32,658 nucleotides of DNA from Arthrobacter sp. (lineage in GTDB: Bacteria; Actinomycetota; Actinomycetes; Actinomycetales; Micrococcaceae). The notes under the pieces are model-generated. The model worked only from the letters and a program-made list of their open reading frames with translations, was not told the DNA's origin and searched no databases. The DNA lies in assembly GCF_031179985.1 (NCBI RefSeq), contig NZ_JAPSHJ010000042.1:1-32658 (forward strand), in the 5' to 3' direction. Shown in pieces: positions 8,401 through 17,159 of the stretch; within the stretch, counting starts at the first letter, position 1, and every line of letters starts with the position of its first letter. The position numbers and the translations under genes were made by a program.

Positions 8401-10518
8401 CTAGCGGGCGGTGACAGGCGGGGACCCTGCGGCCGCATACTCGGCGTTCGTCGCGCCGACCAGCCCTGAGGGCGAGTCGTAGTACAGGGCCGGGCTGGTG
8501 CCTATCCGCACGAATCCGCTTCCGGGAATGAGGGTGCTCACCTGTGGCCCGGGCAGGCCGTAACGGACCCACTGCTGGTAGGTCAGCTGAGCGCCCTTGT
8601 TGTCGCTTCCCACCATGTAGATAGCGCTGGACCATGAATTCTTGACGAAGCGCGCCGGGCCCTTGTCCGTGAACACCCGGAGATTCGCCGGAATCTCCAT
8701 CCACTCCTGAAGGGTCAGCTCATGAATGGAACCGGAGGGCGCCTTGAGGAAAACCGACGGGAAGTTGTTGAACTTGAAGATCGTTGATCCCCCGATATAC
8801 GGGGTTCTCTCAGGGGCGGGAAAACCGGCTGCGGACCATTCCTGGTAGCTGATGGCAACAACAGTGCTAGCCAGTTCAGCCTTCCCATCAACCATGCCGT
8901 CGAGCTTGTAGATGGTGGGGTCCCAGCCGTATTTAACGTATCGGACGGTGACGGTGATCGGAGGCGAGCCCGCTGCTGCCCACTCCGTCAGCGTCGCAGT
9001 GGTTTCCCCCGCTGGACTGGCATAGAACAGTGTTGATTGGCCCGGTTTCTTGTAGAAGTAGGTTCCGGCCAGAAGCTTGAAAGATGTGGGTGCGGGCAGT
9101 CCATATGCTTCCCAGGCTGCGTAACTGAGTGCCTTGCCCTTGCCATTGCTTTCCACCGCGTAGATGGTGGGGCTCCAGCTGTTTTTCACGAAACTGACGG
9201 CGGGAAGTGTGGTGTAAGCAGGCATGCCCAGCGCAGAGTACTCGCTCCAGCTCAGGGCCTTGAAACTGCCGTCAGCCCTCTTGCCGTAGATGTTCGCCGC
9301 GTTTGCGTGCTTGAAGTAGGAGACGTAGGGGGTGGCAGCCCGGATGGTGATTCCGGCCGCACCGCTGTTGATGTAGTCGAGCGTTACCCGTGTGCCGGCA
9401 GCGGTGGTGAAGGTGCCGCTCTGCCAGGCGAGGTTGGGGTGGTACCAGCCGTCATAGGGGATCGTCCTCGGCGGGATAACCATCGATGCCGTTGGCTCCC
9501 CTGGGTCAGCTTTTGTGATTTGCACCCCCCGGTTCCCATTGATGGCGGTGGCGCCGTCATAGCCGACAGGCATTCTGAGTTCGAGGTAGTAGACCTCTTT
9601 GCTGACGGGGTCGGTAAACTTCAGGGCCCGTGCATTGCCTGGTCCGGCCCATGGGGTGAGGGTATAACTTGCAGAGCCCACTGGTGTCCCGATGTTGCGG
9701 ATTTCATACCCGTTTCCCAAGGAAGCGATGTCGTACTGGTACGCGTCGAGGGTCGGCATGGCGGCCTGGCTGACACCCATGAGCGACGTCATGTTGCCGT
9801 AGGGCCGCGAGTAGCAGTTTCCGTTATCGAGCTTCCCCTGGCTGTACGTGGAATCGGCGCTGCCATCCTTGCACTGGAGGCTGTTGGCGTGGTCGAGGCC
9901 AAAGACGTGCCCGAATTCGTGCCCCATCACGGCGTTTGTATAGGCGCTGGGATAGGGCATCAGGACGCGGCCGCTCGTGGGCCCACTGGACCACCCGGCG
10001 CCGAGGTTGCCACCCTGGCCGTAGACCACCACATCGTTCCGGGGCATGAACACCACCAGGCTGGTGTTCGGGCTCTCTATCCACCCCAGCTCACGCGTCA
10101 CGGTCACCAGAATGTCGTCGAAACTCCAGTCGGACCGGGCACTTGTTTTGAAGCCAGTGACCGTATCAAACAGAGACAACGACAGCCGGCCCCCGGACAT
10201 GCCGCTCCAGTACTGGCTGGCGGCGGCGATCGAGTTCTTGGCTGCGCTGAGGTTGATGGCTGACGTGTCCGCAGAGGAGCGATCAGCCGTCTGAATGGTT
10301 ACCAGGGACACCTTGACCGTAGCTGTCCTGGGCGTCCATTCGGTAGTGAGACTTCCTGGAGTCAGAGGGGACGGAGCTGTCCGAATGAAGTGGGTAATCG
10401 GAGGGGGAGGCGGCGGGAGAGTTTCTGTGGTGACCCGACCTGCTGCAGCCATGCTGGCCGGCGCCACGAGGCTGACTATCAACAGGGCCATGACCGTAAA
10501 TGCCGAAACGACCCGCAT
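8401..10518 (-). CDS. Secreted metzincin-type zinc metalloprotease with C-terminal repeats
   Basis: A 705-residue exported protein. I chose the ATG at 10518 because it follows a GGGGGA ribosome site and begins a clean signal peptide (MRVVSAFTVMALLIVSLVAP, probable cut after ASMAAA near residue 26). The longer frame to 10680 would bury that signal. A Pro-rich linker leads to a protease domain with HEFGHVFGLDH (200-210), the metzincin HExxHxxGxxH zinc site, and NMTSLMG downstream as the Met-turn. Two Cys nearby may form a disulfide. From about residue 396 to the end there are roughly seven repeats of 35-45 residues. It probably cleaves protein outside the cell. The target is unknown. Confidence 0.85.
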   Translation of the reverse strand: MRVVSAFTVMALLIVSLVAPASMAAAGRVTTETLPPPPPPITHFIRTAPSPLTPGSLTTEWTPRTATVKVSLVTIQTADRSSADTSAINLSAAKNSIAAASQYWSGMSGGRLSLSLFDTVTGFKTSARSDWSFDDILVTVTRELGWIESPNTSLVVFMPRNDVVVYGQGGNLGAGWSSGPTSGRVLMPYPSAYTNAVMGHEFGHVFGLDHANSLQCKDGSADSTYSQGKLDNGNCYSRPYGNMTSLMGVSQAAMPTLDAYQYDIASLGNGYEIRNIGTPVGSASYTLTPWAGPGNARALKFTDPVSKEVYYLELRMPVGYDGATAINGNRGVQITKADPGEPTASMVIPPRTIPYDGWYHPNLAWQSGTFTTAAGTRVTLDYINSGAAGITIRAATPYVSYFKHANAANIYGKRADGSFKALSWSEYSALGMPAYTTLPAVSFVKNSWSPTIYAVESNGKGKALSYAAWEAYGLPAPTSFKLLAGTYFYKKPGQSTLFYASPAGETTATLTEWAAAGSPPITVTVRYVKYGWDPTIYKLDGMVDGKAELASTVVAISYQEWSAAGFPAPERTPYIGGSTIFKFNNFPSVFLKAPSGSIHELTLQEWMEIPANLRVFTDKGPARFVKNSWSSAIYMVGSDNKGAQLTYQQWVRYGLPGPQVSTLIPGSGFVRIGTSPALYYDSPSGLVGATNAEYAAAGSPPVTAR
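8404..9332 (-). repeat. About seven degenerate protein repeats in the protease C-terminus
   Basis: Each unit reads roughly F-x-K-x-x-W-x-P-x-I-Y, then a short turn with Gly, then L-[ST]-x-x-[EQ]-W-x-x-x-G-x-P-x-P. Good copies include FVKNSWSPTIY with YGLPAP, YVKYGWDPTIY with AGFPAP, and FVKNSWSSAIY with YGLPGP. Shorter copies alternate with longer ones. I recall such repeats from other secreted Micrococcaceae proteins but know of no assigned function. Wall or glycan binding is a guess. Confidence 0.65.
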
Positions 10519-10688
10519 GATTCCCCCAGATGTTAAAGAAACCCGTCGGACACCCCTGTCCAAAACGCGGTTTACTACGAGACCTATCCCCACGGCAATT
10601 GTCACGGCAAAGACTTTGGGTTGCAAGCAAGTCCTGTAACGAATGCGACACGTGATGCAACTCGGCTTCACCGTAGCCAAGCAAATGC

Positions 10689-11387
10689 CTACTTGACGCT
10701 CTCTGATTTGGGCCGGGCAGCAAGGGAAACAAGGGAGCCGGTATCCAGCAGATCCTCGGTGGCGGGCGTCGGCGGTTTCTTGAAGGACCGGGGCACGGGA
10801 ACGGGCCCGCTCCCGTCCTTAACCCGCTGGTCCAACGCGGATTCAACCAGCGGGGCCACCCGCGGCACCTCTGCCGGGAGCACTCCGGGCGGCGGGACAT
10901 CCGGGACGCTCGCATTGATGGCCGGTTTTTCCGCCCTTGCCCTGGCCACTGCACGTGCATCCGCGAGGGCAACTGCCTCTGCCCAGTCAGCAGCCATCTC
11001 GGCCGGTGCCCGGTGCGCTTTGCCGATCAAAGGAAGGTAGCCCGTTGCAGTCCGCAGCACCCCGGAAATCCGCTGCAGGTTGTGTGGTCCCGGGGGTGCG
11101 CTGGTTGGCGTGACTGCAGCCGGTCCGGTGCTGTCCTTGGTATCTTCGTCCTCCGGCATCGCAAAGGACGGTGCGGCCAAGGAACCCGGCAGTCGGACGA
11201 CGTCCACGGTGTCCTGGCCGGGGAAACGGCCAAACATAGCCATGACCAGGACTGCGGCCAACCGTCCTACGCCCGCAATGACAAGCGTGGCGATGAACAC
11301 CAGGAACAGGCCCAGGAACATTACGAAGGCCAGCCCGAGTGTGCCAAAAAAGGTCAGGTTCAGGGCGATGGTCGTCGGATCTTCCAC
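10689..11387 (-). CDS. Membrane-anchored Ala/Pro-rich protein, unknown function
   Basis: A 232-residue protein with one or two hydrophobic helices at residues 8-52, including LVIAGVGRLAAVLVMAMFG, and a long Ala/Pro-rich, charged cytoplasmic-looking tail without known domains. The GTG start at 11387 is preceded by GGAGAGG. The N-terminal helix and its GVGRLA motif resemble the 100-residue protein at 15075-15377 (LVLVGVGRLAWF), so the two are probably related anchors with different tails. The upstream region is shared with the divergent YchJ-like gene. Confidence 0.65.
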   Translation of the reverse strand: MEDPTTIALNLTFFGTLGLAFVMFLGLFLVFIATLVIAGVGRLAAVLVMAMFGRFPGQDTVDVVRLPGSLAAPSFAMPEDEDTKDSTGPAAVTPTSAPPGPHNLQRISGVLRTATGYLPLIGKAHRAPAEMAADWAEAVALADARAVARARAEKPAINASVPDVPPPGVLPAEVPRVAPLVESALDQRVKDGSGPVPVPRSFKKPPTPATEDLLDTGSLVSLAARPKSESVK

Positions 11388-11585
11388 TTACCTCTCCTAT
11401 CCAGCCTTCGTGAGGTAGTTGCCTGAATCGGTCGCAGGGGCAACTGCCCTTATCCACCATACGTACTATTCTTTTGCCGTGCTCCCGGCTGGCGGCTGGT
11501 GGCGGACTTCGTGTCGCAGCCGTTACCGTTTGTTCACAGCTTTCGGCTGATCCAACAGCCAGAACCCACTTTCGAAGGACAAAAC

Positions 11586-11975
11586 GTGACATACAGCGGA
11601 CGTTGCCCCTGCCTAACAGGTGAGCAGTACGCTGAGTGTTGCGGCCGCTTCCATTCAGGAAATACTCACGCCCCGACGGCCGAGCAGTTGATGCGCTCAC
11701 GCTACTGCGCCTTCGTTTTGCTGGAGAAGGAATACCTGCTCCAAACCTGGCATCCCCAGACCCGGCCGTCGTCCCTTGAACTGGATCCGGCTCTGGAATG
11801 GCGCCGCCTGGATATCCTTTCCTCCCGGCACGGAGGTCCGCTCGACACCGAGGGCACCGTGGAATTCGCTGCGCATTTCAGGCACGACGGCGTACGCGGA
11901 GTCCATCACGAAACAAGCCGTTTCGTGCGGGAGGACAAGCGCTGGTACTACGTCCATGGAGAAACGTCCGCCTAA
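11586..11975 (+). CDS. YchJ-family protein with SEC-C-like zinc motif
   Basis: A 129-residue protein started at GTG 11586, which follows GAAGGAC and places the zinc motif at the N-terminus as in relatives. CPC (7-9) and ECC (17-19) form the SEC-C-type zinc site. The rest (QLMRSRYCAFV, YLLQTWHP, then FAAHFRH and RWYYVHGE) is the NTF2-like YchJ/UPF0225 fold. The function of the family is unknown. A longer reading to 11499 is open but lacks a ribosome site and homologous content. Confidence 0.85.
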   Translation: MTYSGRCPCLTGEQYAECCGRFHSGNTHAPTAEQLMRSRYCAFVLLEKEYLLQTWHPQTRPSSLELDPALEWRRLDILSSRHGGPLDTEGTVEFAAHFRHDGVRGVHHETSRFVREDKRWYYVHGETSA

Positions 11976-12035
11976 GGGAACACCGCCAGTGATGCACCGG
12001 ACGCCGGGCATCATTGCCCGCCGCCCGGCGATTAC

Positions 12036-12872
12036 CTAGCGGTCATCGTAGTCCTCCGCCGGAGTAAACCCTGCCTTGTCTACCTTGCGGTGGAAATGCA
12101 TTCCGGCCATGCCTCCGAGGACGGCCCCAACCAAGGCCACAGCTGCCACCACAACGGCAGCAATAATGCCCGTCGTGCTCAGCTGGCCCTCATTCACCGG
12201 GATGCGGGGGAAACTGTTCAGGTTCGCCAGGATGTTGAACCGCTCCCCGGCGATCATGCCCAGCAGTGCCACCAGTACAGCCACGATCACTGCCCAAAAC
12301 CAGACCATCAGGCCCTGCTTCGCGCCGTTAAACCTCGCCATCCGTCCTGCCACGTAGCCGCCGGAGTAGTAGGAGAGGAAGAGCACCACCAAGAGCACGA
12401 TGATTCCCACGATTCCAACAGTCTGGTCCGAGGCTGCTTGGTTGACGGCCTCGTTGACATCGGTATTCGTTGCGAGACCCACTGCGGTTCCGGCGGCAGC
12501 CACCAAGGCGGTGACCAGGACCGCCATTCCTGTTGCCGTCAGCCATCCAAAGAAGGCCGAACCGATCTTGATTCCGCCGAAGGCTTCCTTCTCACGGGCA
12601 ACCACGGTTTCACGGGTCGCCAAGCCTGGATCGGTGGCGGGAACGGCCTGGTAACTTCTGGTCGCGCCGTATTCGTCGCCGGAGGAGGCGGCTGTGGTAC
12701 CGCTGTCGTCGTACGCTCCGCCCGAAGAGTAGTCGCGGCGGGTGGTGTCGTGCACGGGTGTGTCGCTGTAGTCGCGTTCGGCGTCGTCCCGGGGATCCAC
12801 CGCGTTGGGAATGCCGTCTCTGTCGCGGTCGTGCCTGGACTGCTTGCCGTCGGGGCCGATTATGCTGCTCAT
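12036..12872 (-). CDS. Four-helix membrane protein with acidic N-terminal tail
   Basis: A 278-residue protein with a hydrophilic first 95 residues and four helices near 108-137, 150-175, 187-208 and 232-258. The start of the tail (DRDRDGIPNAVDPRDD) looks like a calcium-binding DxDxDG segment. The Ser/Thr/Gly/Tyr-rich stretch after it is low complexity. A GYVAGRMARF motif lies between helices 2 and 3. The ATG at 12872 follows GCGAGGA. This architecture is common and uncharacterised in Arthrobacter relatives. Envelope stress is suggested only by the inverted repeat upstream. Confidence 0.75.
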   Translation of the reverse strand: MSSIIGPDGKQSRHDRDRDGIPNAVDPRDDAERDYSDTPVHDTTRRDYSSGGAYDDSGTTAASSGDEYGATRSYQAVPATDPGLATRETVVAREKEAFGGIKIGSAFFGWLTATGMAVLVTALVAAAGTAVGLATNTDVNEAVNQAASDQTVGIVGIIVLLVVLFLSYYSGGYVAGRMARFNGAKQGLMVWFWAVIVAVLVALLGMIAGERFNILANLNSFPRIPVNEGQLSTTGIIAAVVVAAVALVGAVLGGMAGMHFHRKVDKAGFTPAEDYDDR

Positions 12873-12979
12873 CGGACATCCTCGCTTTCATTGGTCCAAC
12901 CTGACCATTTTTTGGGCAGGCCACTGCAATGCCGAGACCATAGGGGTCTCACTTCCACCTAACCACGCTGTGGATAAAG

Positions 12980-12997
12980 TAGCAAGGCTGCTTACTA
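12980..12997. promoter_or_regulatory. Imperfect inverted repeat upstream of the four-helix membrane protein
   Basis: TAGCAAG-GCTG-CTTACTA has 7-bp arms with one mismatch. It lies about 108 nt upstream of the 12872 start, beyond the likely core promoter. It may be a regulator site, but no regulator is assigned. Confidence 0.3.
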
Positions 12998-13025
12998 TTT
13001 GCGGTTGGGGCTCGACGCCGTGCGG

Positions 13026-15011
13026 TCAGCGGTACTTACGGTGCAGATTTTCTCGGCTGGAGGCGCCAGGTGTTGCATCGGCGATCCATGGTCCGGTCCC
13101 TTCGGATTGGTCAAGCACTCCTGCTTCAAGCCATTCGTAGTCACCGGCGAGGACCCGGCGTGAAACTTCGTGGTCGCCGTCGTCTGTGTTCCTCCACAGC
13201 TGATCAAAGTATTCGTCCACCCGGACCCTGGCCTGCTCGCAGAAAGCCTCGGCCAGCTCGTATGCTGAACCGCCCCGTTCCGGCGTCGTCCTGAGAATCA
13301 TTTCTGCTCGGGAACAGCTAGCCGCCATGGCAAACAACTCGGCTCCAATATCCACGATCCGGCCGAGGAAGGCCTGCTTGTGCTCCAGCTTGGCCTGCCA
13401 GCGTCCCATGCCATAGAACGTCTGCCGAGCCAGCCTGCGGGAGGACCTTTCCACAAATCTCAGCTGCTTGGCCAGCCTGCCGAATTCGCCATAGGACCTC
13501 GGATCCATGCCTGCCCCCGCCACGAGTTTGGGCAGCCATTTCGCGTAGAAACCCGAAGCCCCGACTGCGGCCCGCGCCTTATCCGACAGGCTCGCTTCGG
13601 CGGAGGCGAGGTCACCGGCCGCTGCCAGGTGGGCATCCACTGCCTCACGCGCGATGAGAAGCCTCATGATTTCGGAGGATCCCTCAAAGATCCGGTTAAT
13701 ACGGAGGTCCCGCAGCTGCTGTTCCGCCGCGACTGCCCGCTCACCGCGGGCCCGGAGTGAATCGGCTGTCTCAAAGCCGCGCCCGCCCCGGATCTGAACC
13801 AGTTCATCCGCGATCCGGCAGCTTATTTCCGTGGACCACAGCTTTGCCAGGGCGGCTTCAATCCTGACATCTTTCTGCCCGGAGTCAGCCAGCTCGGCGG
13901 ACAGTTCAAACACGGCATCCAGGGCAAAGGCGGACGCAGCGATGAAAGCGATTTTCTTGCCCACAGCCTCGTGCTTCCCGACGGGGCGGCCCCACTGGGT
14001 CCGGGCGTTGGACCATTCCCTGGCGATTTTCAGGCTCCACCGCCCCGACGCCACACACAGCGCAGGGATGGACAGGCGCCCTGTATTCAGGGTTGTCAGT
14101 GCGATCTTCAGCCCCTGCCCCTCCCTGCCCAGCCGGTTGGCTGCCGGTACACGGACCTGATGGAACCGGGTGACGCCGTTTTCGATTCCACGCAGACCCA
14201 TAAAGGCGTTCCGGTTTTCCACGGTGATGCCGGGGGAGTTCATTTCCACGACGAACGCCGTGATGCCGCCCTTGTGGCTGGTGCCGTTGGCATCCGTGTG
14301 GGCGGGAACCACCGCCATCACAACAACGAGCTCGGCAATGACGCCGTTGGTGGTCCAGAGCTTCACGCCGTCCAGAATGTAGGACCCGCCGTCGTCCGAG
14401 GGGACGGCCGTGCTGCCCATCCGGGCGGGGTCGCTGCCAACGTCGGGTTCTGTCAGGAGAAAAGCTGTGATGGCCCCCGCGGCGCAGCGCGGCAGATACC
14501 CGCGTTTTTGCTCTGGGGTGCCGAAGACCTTCACTGGCTCGGGCACGCCGATGGATTGGTGCGCGGACAGCAACGCCCCGAGGCTGGGATGGACGGAGCC
14601 CATCAAAGCGAGGGCACGTCCATAGTAAACAAGGGACAATCCGAGCCCGCCATACTCCCGGGGAATCTTCATACCGAAGACACCGAGTTCGGACAGGCCG
14701 GCGATGTACTCGTCAGGTATTTTTGCGTCCCGCTCAATTACGCGGCCGGACATCGTCTTGCAGTACTCCGTCAGTCGGGCCATGAACGCTTCGCCGCGTT
14801 CGATGTCGTCGGGCTGGGCTTCAGGCCAAGGATGGACGAGGTTGATATCGAAGCTGCCCAGGTACAGTCCTTTGGCGAAGCTGGGCCTGTCCCATTGGGT
14901 CTCGCGGGCGGCCTCAGTGATGGCACGGGCGTCCGCTGCCGTTGCCTCCGGGCCCATCTTCTCGGGTGCTATGGGAACATCTGCGGCTGGGCTGTCAGTG
15001 GCGGAGCTCAT
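13026..15011 (-). CDS. Acyl-CoA dehydrogenase, VLCAD/ACAD9-like long form
   Basis: A 661-residue flavoprotein that makes the first, FAD-dependent step of fatty acid beta-oxidation, introducing a trans-2 double bond. The dehydrogenase core is present with AFLLTEPDVGSD (183-194) and KLWTTNG (217-223). The catalytic Glu is in IFEGSSEIMR (Glu443), the position used by MCAD and VLCAD. At 661 residues it is about 270 longer than short- and medium-chain enzymes and has the extra C-terminal helical domain (about 470-650) seen in VLCAD/ACAD9, which form dimers and prefer long chains. The ATG at 15011 follows GAGGAG with an 8-nt gap. It has no adjacent beta-oxidation partners. Confidence 0.9.
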   Translation of the reverse strand: MSSATDSPAADVPIAPEKMGPEATAADARAITEAARETQWDRPSFAKGLYLGSFDINLVHPWPEAQPDDIERGEAFMARLTEYCKTMSGRVIERDAKIPDEYIAGLSELGVFGMKIPREYGGLGLSLVYYGRALALMGSVHPSLGALLSAHQSIGVPEPVKVFGTPEQKRGYLPRCAAGAITAFLLTEPDVGSDPARMGSTAVPSDDGGSYILDGVKLWTTNGVIAELVVVMAVVPAHTDANGTSHKGGITAFVVEMNSPGITVENRNAFMGLRGIENGVTRFHQVRVPAANRLGREGQGLKIALTTLNTGRLSIPALCVASGRWSLKIAREWSNARTQWGRPVGKHEAVGKKIAFIAASAFALDAVFELSAELADSGQKDVRIEAALAKLWSTEISCRIADELVQIRGGRGFETADSLRARGERAVAAEQQLRDLRINRIFEGSSEIMRLLIAREAVDAHLAAAGDLASAEASLSDKARAAVGASGFYAKWLPKLVAGAGMDPRSYGEFGRLAKQLRFVERSSRRLARQTFYGMGRWQAKLEHKQAFLGRIVDIGAELFAMAASCSRAEMILRTTPERGGSAYELAEAFCEQARVRVDEYFDQLWRNTDDGDHEVSRRVLAGDYEWLEAGVLDQSEGTGPWIADATPGASSRENLHRKYR

Positions 15012-15074
15012 GGGGCATCTCCTCTAACCGGGTGACCGGGTCGAGCCCTGGGCCCGCCGTGGGTGGAGAACCCT

Positions 15075-15377
15075 TCAGCTGTCCCTCAATGCTACCCGCG
15101 GGTAGCTTCCGGTGCTAGGGGAAGGCTGGGCGCTGAGATCCACGGGCAACTCGGCGGCAACGGTGTGGTGGAGGACCCGGTCCCAGGCATGGTTGATTCC
15201 GTGGACCATCGCCAGGAGGGTTCCGGCGACTATGAACCAGGCCAACCTGCCCACGCCTACCAGGACCAGGGCCATGAAGGCGGCCGCTGCGATGAACACC
15301 ACAATCACCAAGGCAAATACCAAAGTTCCGACGAACACCATTGTCGCCGTTTCCACCGAACTGATATCAAACTCCAT
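15075..15377 (-). CDS. Small membrane protein related to the 10689-11387 product
   Basis: A 100-residue protein started at ATG 15377 behind an AGGGGGA ribosome site. One long hydrophobic region (about 13-60) contains LVLVGVGRLAWF, then a polar tail. The GVGRLA segment and helix layout match the N-terminus of the 232-residue protein at 10689-11387. No function is known. It is transcribed away from the jet operon. Confidence 0.7.
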   Translation of the reverse strand: MEFDISSVETATMVFVGTLVFALVIVVFIAAAAFMALVLVGVGRLAWFIVAGTLLAMVHGINHAWDRVLHHTVAAELPVDLSAQPSPSTGSYPRVALRDS

Positions 15378-15684
15378 GCTTCCCCCTGCATCATTGCTTT
15401 CGCTCACGTTGTGGCATGAGCGTAAAGCCAGGTAATGGATGCCTGCCAGAGTCCAGACACCGCGCCGCGGCTGTTGATATGGGATTGAAACCGTACTGAC
15501 TCGTAGATCACGAACGGGTTTCGAAAACCCCATCAGTAACACTGGCAACATGACGTGACGCTCCCTCCGGCGGGTTGTCCGGTCCCCTGATTCTGGCCGT
15601 ACCGCAGGAAGCCCTGCGTTAACCTTGTACTTGGCAGTTTTCCGGTTTCCGCTGCCATAACCCCGGCAGTTGAAGGAGAAACGC
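15378..15684. other. Divergent intergenic region upstream of jetA
   Basis: No gene is visible. Two perfect small hairpins occur: GGGTTT-CGA-AAACCC at 15516-15530 and CGCAGG-AAGC-CCTGCG at 15603-15618. A weak promoter TTGGCA (15631-15636), 19-nt spacer, CATAAC (15656-15661) precedes the jetA ribosome site. The hairpins could be operators for a regulator not in this window. Confidence 0.35.
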
Positions 15685-17157
15685 GTGCCCCGTTCCGCAT
15701 TGTCCTCGGCTGAAGCCATCAGCGCCCGGCTGGCGGAACTGGAGCTCCTCACCAAGGGGCCGGCTTGGGCTTTGACACGTTCCGCGCCCTGGGTGATCGC
15801 TGTTCTCCAGGCATCGTTCACCCGCACCCGGCCTCAGCTTCCGCTGGAAGAGTTCCATGCCGACGTCGACGCCTTCCTTGAGCAGCTCCGGCGCCACGGT
15901 TCCGGCGCGGGCGAGCAGCAGGGCGGCGCGGCCGCCGGGGCACTTTCCGGAAAGAAGTACGCCGATGAGTGGACGCGGAAGAGTTTCCTGACTCGGAGAA
16001 ACCAGTCGGGGCAGATCGTGTATGAGGTCACCGAGTCGGCGGCGCGCGTTCTTGCGTTCCTCGACAGCCTCTCCAGCGACCGTTCCACCCTGAACGGCTC
16101 ACGGCTGGGTACCCTGCTGGGCGACGTCGAAAAACTCGCCAACGAAACCAACCCCGACCAAAGCGCCCGGCTGGAATCCCTCGAGGACGAGATCCAGGAA
16201 AGGCAGCAGCTCATCCAGGACATCAGTTCCGGTGAATTTGATGGCCTGCTCGATGACGACGACGCTGTGGAGGCCGCCGGGAACATCCTGGATCTCGCTG
16301 CCTCCCTGCCTGCCGACTATAAGAAGATGCGCGACAGGATCGAAGAGCTGGTGGGTGAGCTCCGGAACCAGATCATCGAGGAATCCCTCAGCAAGGGAGC
16401 CACCATGGCCCAGGTGCTCGAAGCGGACAAGCGGCTCAGGCAAAGCCCGGAAGGACGCACTTTCCGCTCATTCGCTGCCTTCCTTGAGGACCCGCAGCAG
16501 CAGTTGCGGTTCCGCTCCGCAATCGGTGAAGTGCTGAGCCGCCAGTTCGCAGACGATCTCAGCCTTGAGGACCGGGAGACCCTGAAAAACCTGGTGGCCG
16601 AACTCCGCACCCAGCACAGCCAGATCCAGCGAATCTACGGCAAGCTCAGTGAAAGCCTGAACACCTATGTGCAAAGCGACGATTACCGCCAGTCGGTGCG
16701 GCTCCGGAAGGTACTGCGGGAGGCTGAACAGGCCATCCGTTCCCTCCCCTACGAGCGTGACCGCCCCGGCCTGGTCCCAGGCCCTGCATTGTTCAATGCA
16801 GGCTTCGAATCGCTGGCCATGGTTAAGCTCTTTGACCCCGACGAATTCGCGATTCCAGCAAAGCTCGCCGACCCCATCGCATTCAGCGACGTTGACAGAG
16901 TGCGCTCGCCGCGTACGGGCAAGGCCAAACCGGAGGTTATCCGGGCCGCCCTGGCTGGCTCTTCCACATTGTCAGAAGCCTGGAACCAAATGCCGGACGA
17001 GGAACGCCACATCAACTCGATCCGGGCATTGCTCTCCCATGCGCTTCAGGGCGGCGCAGGTTTCGACCACGAGGCCTGGGACACCATCGAATTTAACCAG
17101 ATAGACGGAACCACGCGCACGGCATACCTGCCCGTGGTCACGCTCAAGAAGGACTGA
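15685..17157 (+). CDS. jetA: JetA/MksF-like kleisin subunit (DUF3375) of a Wadjet/MksBEF condensin
   Basis: A 490-residue soluble protein. I chose GTG 15685 because AAGGAG at 15673-15678 lies 6 nt before it. The opening segment (AELELL, then [18 protein letters not shown]) and the long helical middle are the DUF3375 pattern. In Wadjet systems JetA is the kleisin that bridges the two JetC heads, with JetB bound to it. Wadjet cleaves closed circular plasmids after ATP-driven loop extrusion. The next gene starts 2 nt after the stop, so translation is coupled. The assignment rests on DUF3375 + DUF4194 + SMC-like order as well as sequence. Confidence 0.87.
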   Translation: MPRSALSSAEAISARLAELELLTKGPAWALTRSAPWVIAVLQASFTRTRPQLPLEEFHADVDAFLEQLRRHGSGAGEQQGGAAAGALSGKKYADEWTRKSFLTRRNQSGQIVYEVTESAARVLAFLDSLSSDRSTLNGSRLGTLLGDVEKLANETNPDQSARLESLEDEIQERQQLIQDISSGEFDGLLDDDDAVEAAGNILDLAASLPADYKKMRDRIEELVGELRNQIIEESLSKGATMAQVLEADKRLRQSPEGRTFRSFAAFLEDPQQQLRFRSAIGEVLSRQFADDLSLEDRETLKNLVAELRTQHSQIQRIYGKLSESLNTYVQSDDYRQSVRLRKVLREAEQAIRSLPYERDRPGLVPGPALFNAGFESLAMVKLFDPDEFAIPAKLADPIAFSDVDRVRSPRTGKAKPEVIRAALAGSSTLSEAWNQMPDEERHINSIRALLSHALQGGAGFDHEAWDTIEFNQIDGTTRTAYLPVVTLKKD

Positions 17158-17159
17158 AG

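Noticed and set aside
9037..10263. 408-codon plus-strand frame opposite the protease
   Set aside because: It is the shadow of the metzincin gene, without recognisable content or ribosome site.
13971..15035. Long plus-strand frame opposite the acyl-CoA dehydrogenase
   Set aside because: The dehydrogenase is clear; the antisense frame has no domain.
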